A model generated the notes under the pieces. That model was not told the origin of the DNA. It saw only the letters and a program-made list of their open reading frames with translations, and did not search any database. From the NCBI GenBank assembly GCA_036506275.1, contig DASXSB010000106.1, forward strand, positions 1 through 17,545: a stretch of DNA of 17,545 bases, in the 5' to 3' direction. Below, in pieces: positions 13,190-17,545 of the stretch. How positions within the stretch are numbered: the first letter of the stretch is position 1; every line of letters starts with the position of its first letter. Origin of the DNA: DASXSB01 sp036506275 (lineage in GTDB: Bacteria > Methylomirabilota > Methylomirabilia > Rokubacteriales > CSP1-6). The position numbers and the translations under genes are program-made.

Positions 13190-14101
13190 CTACGTCGAGT
13201 AGCGGGCGGGCTCGGCGTCGAAGAGCTCCTGGCACCTCCGACAGCAGAAGTACACGGTGCCCGAGGGCGTCTGGGAGCGATAGCGCGCGCTGCTGATCTC
13301 GACGAGCATGCCGCAGACGGGATCCGTGGCCTCCGTCGGGAGCTCCGGAGCCGGCGCCGTCGGCTTGTCGCCGGCGCGCGCCTGGACGATTTCGGCGAGG
13401 ATGCTGACCGCGATCTCCGCCGGGCTCACGGCGCCGATGTCGAGGCCGGCGGGTGCCTTCAGCCGCCCGATGCGATCGGGACTGAGCCCGGACCCGCGAA
13501 GACTCTCCACGACCGCCGCCGCCCGCTTGCGACTGGCCACGAGGCTCACGTAGCCGGCGCCGCTCGCGAGCGCACGTGCGAGCGCGTCCTCGTCGAAGTT
13601 CCCGTGCGTGGCCACGACCACCGCTGTCCGCGATGTGAAGAGCGACGGCTCCAGCGCAGCGGCGGCGGTGACCACGGAAACGTCGAAGTCGATCGCGTGT
13701 CCGAGGGTGGCGAGCGTCTCGACCACCGGACCATGACCGATGAGGACGAGCCGCGGCTTCGGCAGGTAGGGCTCCACGTAGACCTCCAGGGTGCCCCCGC
13801 TGTGGCAGGACATCGCGTACGAGAGCATCCCCTCGGTGCGACCGGGTCCCTCGCCGGTGTCGCCGACGAGGCCAAGGAAGCGAGGCTGACCGTCGCGCAA
13901 TGCCGCGAGCGCTTCCCGCACCACCACCGGCTCCGCGCAGGCGCCGCCGATCCAGCCCACCAGCGTGCCGTCGGCGCGAATGATCGCCTTTGCGCCCGGC
14001 TTGGCCGACGTCGGGCGCTCGCATCGCACCACTGTCGCCAGCGCGAAGGCCTCGCCCGCCTGGCGCAAGGCGAGCGCCAGCTCGAAGAGATCGCCCGTCA
14101 C
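13190..14101 (-). CDS. XdhC/CoxI-type molybdenum cofactor protein fused to a YHS domain
   Basis: 303 residues from GTG 14101, which overlaps the CoxG stop (GTGA). The frame is open far upstream, but that reading would be antisense-like noise inside the CoxG genes. The N-terminal XdhC_CoxI domain (about 10-75) contains KPGAKAIIRADGTLVGWIGGACAE. The Rossmann-like XdhC_C domain (about 117-240) starts RLVLIGHGPVVETLA and contains VVATHGNFDEDALARAL. After a Pro-rich linker, residues 259-303 form a YHS domain: DPVCGMLVEI, then VYFCCRRCQELFDAEPARY, with cysteines at 263, 286, 287 and 290. XdhC-like proteins bind and help sulfurate the molybdenum cofactor before insertion into xanthine-oxidase-type enzymes. 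YHS domains are associated with metal handling. Context points to maturation of the CO dehydrogenase encoded upstream. Confidence 0.88.
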   Translation of the reverse strand: MTGDLFELALALRQAGEAFALATVVRCERPTSAKPGAKAIIRADGTLVGWIGGACAEPVVVREALAALRDGQPRFLGLVGDTGEGPGRTEGMLSYAMSCHSGGTLEVYVEPYLPKPRLVLIGHGPVVETLATLGHAIDFDVSVVTAAAALEPSLFTSRTAVVVATHGNFDEDALARALASGAGYVSLVASRKRAAAVVESLRGSGLSPDRIGRLKAPAGLDIGAVSPAEIAVSILAEIVQARAGDKPTAPAPELPTEATDPVCGMLVEISSARYRSQTPSGTVYFCCRRCQELFDAEPARYST

Positions 14102-14670
14102 GTCGACGATCCGCGTACGCGATCGATCACCCGCCGCGCCGCTCGCTTCAGTCCGTCGGTACCGATCGAGAGCGCATTCAGGGCGGGGGCGGCTTCCGGC
14201 GCCGGCGCCGCCGCCGACTCCGCGGCCAAGTTCTCGCGGACGGCGGCCGTGAACTGCTCCAGCATCTGGCTCGCCACCGTCTCGATCATGCCCCGCCCCA
14301 TCTGGCCGAGAAGGCCATGGACGGTGACGTCCGACTCGAGCAGCACCTGCGTGGCGGCGCCGCCCTCGAGGGCCATCACGCGACTGCTGAGGCGCATGTC
14401 GGCGCCACCGCGGCCCCGTACATCCTGTCCCGATGCCACCAGCTCCGCCTCGCGGCGGGCATCGTCGAGCCGCTCGAACGTCAACCGTCCCCTGTACGAG
14501 GCGGCGATGGGGCCGACCTTGACCGTGATCGTGCCCCCGTACGTCTTGTCGTCGATCTTTTCGGTGATGCTGGCGCCCGGCAAACAGCGGGCGACGCGGA
14601 AGGGATCGGTGAGGAGCGCCCACACTCGGTCGGGGGCGGCGTCGACGATGAACTTCTGCTCGATGCGCAT
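14098..14670 (-). CDS. coxG: CoxG, CO dehydrogenase accessory SRPBCC protein (second copy)
   Basis: 190 residues. It begins MRIEQKFIVDAAPDRVWALLTDP, continues RVARCLPGASITEKIDDKTYGG and TITVKVGPIAASYRGRLTF, and has GLLGQMGRGMIETVASQM further on, all hallmarks of the CoxG (START/SRPBCC) family. The SRPBCC core covers about 1-150; a Pro/Ala-rich linker and a short basic C-terminal helix (DGLKRAARRVIDRVRG) follow. CoxG proteins help attach CO dehydrogenase to the membrane and link it to the quinone pool. This tail has no long hydrophobic helix, so any membrane contact would be through the amphipathic basic end. It lies 9 bp after the first CoxG gene and overlaps XdhC-YHS. Confidence 0.9.
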   Translation of the reverse strand: MRIEQKFIVDAAPDRVWALLTDPFRVARCLPGASITEKIDDKTYGGTITVKVGPIAASYRGRLTFERLDDARREAELVASGQDVRGRGGADMRLSSRVMALEGGAATQVLLESDVTVHGLLGQMGRGMIETVASQMLEQFTAAVRENLAAESAAAPAPEAAPALNALSIGTDGLKRAARRVIDRVRGSST

Positions 14671-14679
14671 GATGCGCGG

Positions 14680-15393
14680 TCAGAGCGCGGGCAACGGGAT
14701 GTTCTCGCGTTGCGCGAGGTTGCGGATGGTGAGCTTGGCGCTCGTGTAGGGGACGTCGCCGCTCACCTTGCGCACGGCGTCCAGGTAACGCACGACGTCG
14801 CCGGGTCCGGAGGCGCCGTTGGTGCCGTCGGTCGCGATGCTGAAGCCGGCCGCGGCTTCCACCTCGGCGAGCTGGGCCGGAAACGTCCGCGCAAACGGCT
14901 GGGCGTGGCTCTTCACGAGCTCCTGATAACGCACGCGCGTCTTTTCGAGGACCTGGCGCATCTGGCCAGTGAACTGCTGGACCATGCGGTCGGAGACTTC
15001 GTGGATCATACCGCGCCCGAATTGCGCGAGGAGACCGGTGACGGCGAGATCGCAAATGACCGACACGGACGTGCGGGAGACGCCGGCCGCCTGGAGGCGA
15101 CAGCGCATCCGCATGTCGGCGCTGCCCTTCCCGCGCGTCTCCTGGCCCTGGCCCGACAGCTCCGTCTCACCCTGGGCCGCGTCGAGCCGGTCGAAGCGCA
15201 CCTTGCCCTTGTAGGTCGCGGTCACGGGGCCCACCTTCACGGTGATGGTGCCCTCGTAGGTGCGATCGTCCAGCTTGTTCGTGAGCGCGGCGCCGGGAAG
15301 GCAGGCGACGATGCGCGGAGGATCGACGAGCAGACTCCACACCAGATCTCGGCTGGCGTCGAGAGTGAACTCCTGCTCGATCGCGATGCCCAT
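14680..15393 (-). CDS. coxG: CoxG, CO dehydrogenase accessory SRPBCC protein with C-terminal extension (first copy)
   Basis: 237 residues, starting immediately after the coxL stop (no gap; AGGGTG and GAG lie just upstream inside coxL). The SRPBCC core parallels the next gene throughout: IEQEFTLDASRDLVWSLLVDP, VACLPGAALTNKLDDRTYEG, TITVKVGPVTATYKGKVRFD, GLLAQFGRGMIHEVSDRM. The two are clear paralogues from a tandem duplication. This copy differs in its last roughly 80 residues, a helical segment followed by GFSIATDGTNGASGPGDVVRY and KVSGDVPYTSAKLTIRNLAQ, which is not a membrane anchor and has no match to the other copy. Role: recruitment of CO dehydrogenase to its membrane electron acceptor, by family. 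Why two different copies are needed is unknown. Confidence 0.9.
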   Translation of the reverse strand: MGIAIEQEFTLDASRDLVWSLLVDPPRIVACLPGAALTNKLDDRTYEGTITVKVGPVTATYKGKVRFDRLDAAQGETELSGQGQETRGKGSADMRMRCRLQAAGVSRTSVSVICDLAVTGLLAQFGRGMIHEVSDRMVQQFTGQMRQVLEKTRVRYQELVKSHAQPFARTFPAQLAEVEAAAGFSIATDGTNGASGPGDVVRYLDAVRKVSGDVPYTSAKLTIRNLAQRENIPLPAL

Positions 15394-17545
15394 CTACTCG
15401 GTCACACCCTTGTCGCGCAGCACGCGCCAGACCTTGGCGGGCGTGATGGGAATGTCGATGTGTCGCACGCCCAGATGCCAGAGAGCGTCGACGACGGCAT
15501 TGGCAATGGCCGCCGGCGCCCCCACCGTCGCCGACTCTCCCACACCTTTCGCGCCCAGCGGATGGTGCGGAGACGGCGTCACGGTGGCGTCGCACTCCCA
15601 GCTCGGCGTCTCCATCGCGGTGGGGACGAGGTAATCCATGAAGCTGCCCCCGCGTATGTTGCCCTGCTCGTCGTAGGAGATTTCCTCGAGGAGCGCCGGC
15701 GCCAGTCCCATGGTGAGGCCGCCATGGATCTGCCCGGCCACGATCATCGGGTTGATGATGTTGCCGCAGTCGTCGACGGCGACGAAGCGGCGAATCGACA
15801 CGGCGCCGGTCCCGCGGTCGATGTCGATCACCGCGATGTAGCTGCCGAAGGGGAACGTGAGATTCGGCGGATCGTAGTAGTTGACCGCCTCGAGGCCCGC
15901 TTCCATCCCAGGCGGATGATTGGTGTAGGCCGCCAGCGCGATTTCCTGGATCGTCTTGGCTTTCTGCGGCGCGCCCTTGACCGAGAATTTGCCGGGCTCC
16001 CAGACCAGGTCCTCTTCGCTCACCTCGAGCAGGTGCGCGGCAATCTTCTTGGCCTTGTCGCGAACCTTGCGCGCCGCGATTGACGCCGCCGCGCCGGCCG
16101 TCGGCGTTGACCGGCTCGCGTAAGTACCGAGCCCGTACGGCGCCGTATCGGTGTCTCCTTCTTCTATCTGGATGTGCGTGGCGGGGATTCCGAGCTCCTC
16201 GGCAATGATCTGCGCGTACGTGGTTTCATGTCCCTGCCCCTGCGACTTGGTGCCGAGGCGCGCGATGGCCTTGCCGGTCGGATGCACGCGAATCTCGCAC
16301 GAGTCGAACATCTTGATGCCGAGAATGTCGAAGTGCTTCGACGGGCCAGCGCCGACGATTTCGGTGAAGCTCGAGATGCCAATCCCCATCAGCTCGCCGC
16401 GCTGGCGCTTCTCGAGCTGCTCCTTCCGCAGATCGGCGTATCCGATCTTCTCCATCGCTTTTTTCAGCGCGGCCGGGTAATTGCCGCTGTCGTACTCCCA
16501 GCCGAGCGCCGACCGATAAGGGAACTTTTCGGGCGGAATGAAGTTCTTGAAGCGCAGATCCGCGGGATCCATGCCGACTTTCTGCGCCAGCACGTCGACC
16601 ATACGCTCGATGGCATGCGCCGCCTCGGTCACGCGGAACGAGCAGCGATACGCGATCCCGCCTGGCGGCTTGTTGGTGTAGGCGCCATCCACCTCGGCAA
16701 ACGCATGGGGCACGTCGTACGACCCGGTGCAGATCGAGAACAAGCCAGCCGGGAATTTCGACGGGTTGGCCGCCGCATCCGCGCAGCCGTGATCCGCGAT
16801 GGTCTTGATCCGCAGTGCGGTGATCGTGCCATCCTTCTTCGCGGCGAGCTCCGCCTTGATGTGGTAATCCCGCGCAAAGGAATCCGCCTGGAGGTTCTCC
16901 ATCCGATCTTCAATCCACTTCACGGGCTTCCCGATGACGACGGTTGCCGCAATCGCGATCACGTAGCCTGGATACACGGGCACTTTGCCGCCGAACCCAC
17001 CGCCGATGTCCGGCGACACGATACGGATCTTCTCTTCGGACAGGCCGACGTGCCCGGCCACGAGCGCGACGACGGTCCGTATCGCGTGCGGCGCCTGCGT
17101 GGTCATGTACACCGTCAGCTTGCCGGTGACTCGATCGAAGTCCGCCACGCAGCCGCAGGTCTCAATCGATGCAACGTGGATGCGTGGCAGGTAGATGTTC
17201 TCCGAGACGGTGACGTCGGCGCCTGCAAAGGCCGCGTCCGTGGCCGCGCGATCGCCCGCTTCCCAGTGAAAGATGTGGTTGTCCTTCTTGTCTTTTTTGT
17301 CGGTGCGCAGGACCGGCGCGCCCGGCTCGAGCGCCTTGAACGGGTCGACCACGACCGGCAGCGGTTCGTAATCCACCTCCACGGCGTCGACGCCGTCTGC
17401 CGCGGCATAACGATCGGTCGCGATCACCCCCGCTACTTCCTGCGCCTGATACATGACCTTCTCGGTGGGCAGCACCATCTGAGTGTCGGACATCAGGGTC
17501 GGCATCCAGTGCAGGTTGTACTTCGCGAGCGTCTCACCAGTGATC
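15394..17545 (-). CDS. coxL: Form I aerobic carbon monoxide dehydrogenase large subunit (5' end outside window)
   Basis: 716 residues are visible; the frame runs open to the right edge (the sequence before ATG 17505 reads ITGETLAKYNLHW), so roughly the first 90 residues are missing. It is a xanthine-oxidase-family molybdenum hydroxylase. The decisive feature is AYRCSFR, encoded at 16633-16653: AYxCSFR is the active-site loop that marks form I CoxL, whose Cys holds the Cu of the Mo-S-Cu site. Other Mo-binding landmarks are DIGGGFGGK, QGQGHETTYAQI, and GVGESATVG about 50 residues from the C-terminus with the catalytic Glu. The enzyme oxidises CO with water to CO2 and passes electrons via CoxS and CoxM, expected just upstream of this gene. 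Downstream are two coxG genes and XdhC-YHS. A true CO dehydrogenase is much likelier than another hydroxylase. Confidence 0.95.
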   Translation of the reverse strand, partial: ITGETLAKYNLHWMPTLMSDTQMVLPTEKVMYQAQEVAGVIATDRYAAADGVDAVEVDYEPLPVVVDPFKALEPGAPVLRTDKKDKKDNHIFHWEAGDRAATDAAFAGADVTVSENIYLPRIHVASIETCGCVADFDRVTGKLTVYMTTQAPHAIRTVVALVAGHVGLSEEKIRIVSPDIGGGFGGKVPVYPGYVIAIAATVVIGKPVKWIEDRMENLQADSFARDYHIKAELAAKKDGTITALRIKTIADHGCADAAANPSKFPAGLFSICTGSYDVPHAFAEVDGAYTNKPPGGIAYRCSFRVTEAAHAIERMVDVLAQKVGMDPADLRFKNFIPPEKFPYRSALGWEYDSGNYPAALKKAMEKIGYADLRKEQLEKRQRGELMGIGISSFTEIVGAGPSKHFDILGIKMFDSCEIRVHPTGKAIARLGTKSQGQGHETTYAQIIAEELGIPATHIQIEEGDTDTAPYGLGTYASRSTPTAGAAASIAARKVRDKAKKIAAHLLEVSEEDLVWEPGKFSVKGAPQKAKTIQEIALAAYTNHPPGMEAGLEAVNYYDPPNLTFPFGSYIAVIDIDRGTGAVSIRRFVAVDDCGNIINPMIVAGQIHGGLTMGLAPALLEEISYDEQGNIRGGSFMDYLVPTAMETPSWECDATVTPSPHHPLGAKGVGESATVGAPAAIANAVVDALWHLGVRHIDIPITPAKVWRVLRDKGVTE

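Noticed and set aside
13190..15055. Reading the XdhC frame as one 621-residue protein
   Set aside because: The upstream two-thirds is an Arg/Pro/Gly-rich shadow of the CoxG genes. Homology begins at the GTG that overlaps the CoxG stop.
12218..16083. Very long open frames on the plus strand opposite the dehydrogenase, XdhC, CoxG and CoxL genes
   Set aside because: They are antisense shadows caused by G/C-ending codons. Their composition is Arg/His/Asp-rich with no domain, and the opposite strand encodes clear protein families.

Overview
This window is high-GC bacterial chromosome (most codons end in G or C) carrying tightly packed, mostly translationally coupled operons. The gene content is form I aerobic CO dehydrogenase, an encapsulated-ferritin nanocompartment, a chromate transporter, a LytS/LytT-type two-component system and phenylacetate genes. 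This suggests a free-living, aerobic, probably soil-type Gram-negative-like bacterium. A proteobacterium or a Rokubacteria/Methylomirabilota-like lineage would both fit, but no marker gene here settles the taxonomy. No IS element, CRISPR array, tRNA or rRNA was seen.

Layout. (1) Positions 1-2354, plus strand: the end of an unidentified gene, then paaK (phenylacetate-CoA ligase) and a lone PaaA-like diiron oxygenase subunit. (2) Positions 2355-3127: about 770 bp without a convincing gene, holding a 28-bp site with the architecture of a XerCD dif site. Gene orientation switches here from plus to almost entirely minus, which is what a replication terminus would look like. (3) Positions 3128-4359: a minus-strand pair (zinc-ribbon membrane protein, YfgM-like TPR protein) behind a near-consensus sigma70 promoter, and a small plus-strand gene ending at a strong hairpin. 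(4) Positions 4414-5919, minus: EncFtn ferritin-like cargo with a C-terminal targeting peptide, then the encapsulin shell, then a Rieske ferredoxin, apparently an iron-storage nanocompartment operon with its own candidate redox partner. (5) Positions 5989-9403, minus: a coupled run of a small hypothetical protein, ChrA, a YfcE-type phosphodiesterase, a RibD-C-type reductase and Tag glycosylase. (6) Positions 9433-9552, plus: a 39-residue membrane peptide gene. (7) Positions 9549-12060, minus: small membrane protein, LytS-type kinase, LytTR response regulator and a secreted small-domain protein. (8) Positions 12179-17545, minus: CoxL (5' end outside the window), two tandem CoxG proteins, an XdhC-YHS fusion and a D-2-hydroxyacid dehydrogenase.

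How the genes work together: the right end is the distal part of an aerobic CO oxidation operon. CoxL is the catalytic Mo-Cu subunit, CoxG is expected to recruit the enzyme to the membrane and quinone pool, and the XdhC-YHS protein probably matures the molybdenum (perhaps Mo-Cu) cofactor. The medium and small subunits (CoxM, CoxS) are expected upstream, beyond the right edge. The encapsulin operon would store iron as mineral inside a protein shell. The most notable items are the Rieske protein in the encapsulin operon, the XdhC-YHS fusion beside a form I CoxL, the tandem unequal CoxG pair, the orphan PaaA-like subunit and the dif-like site.
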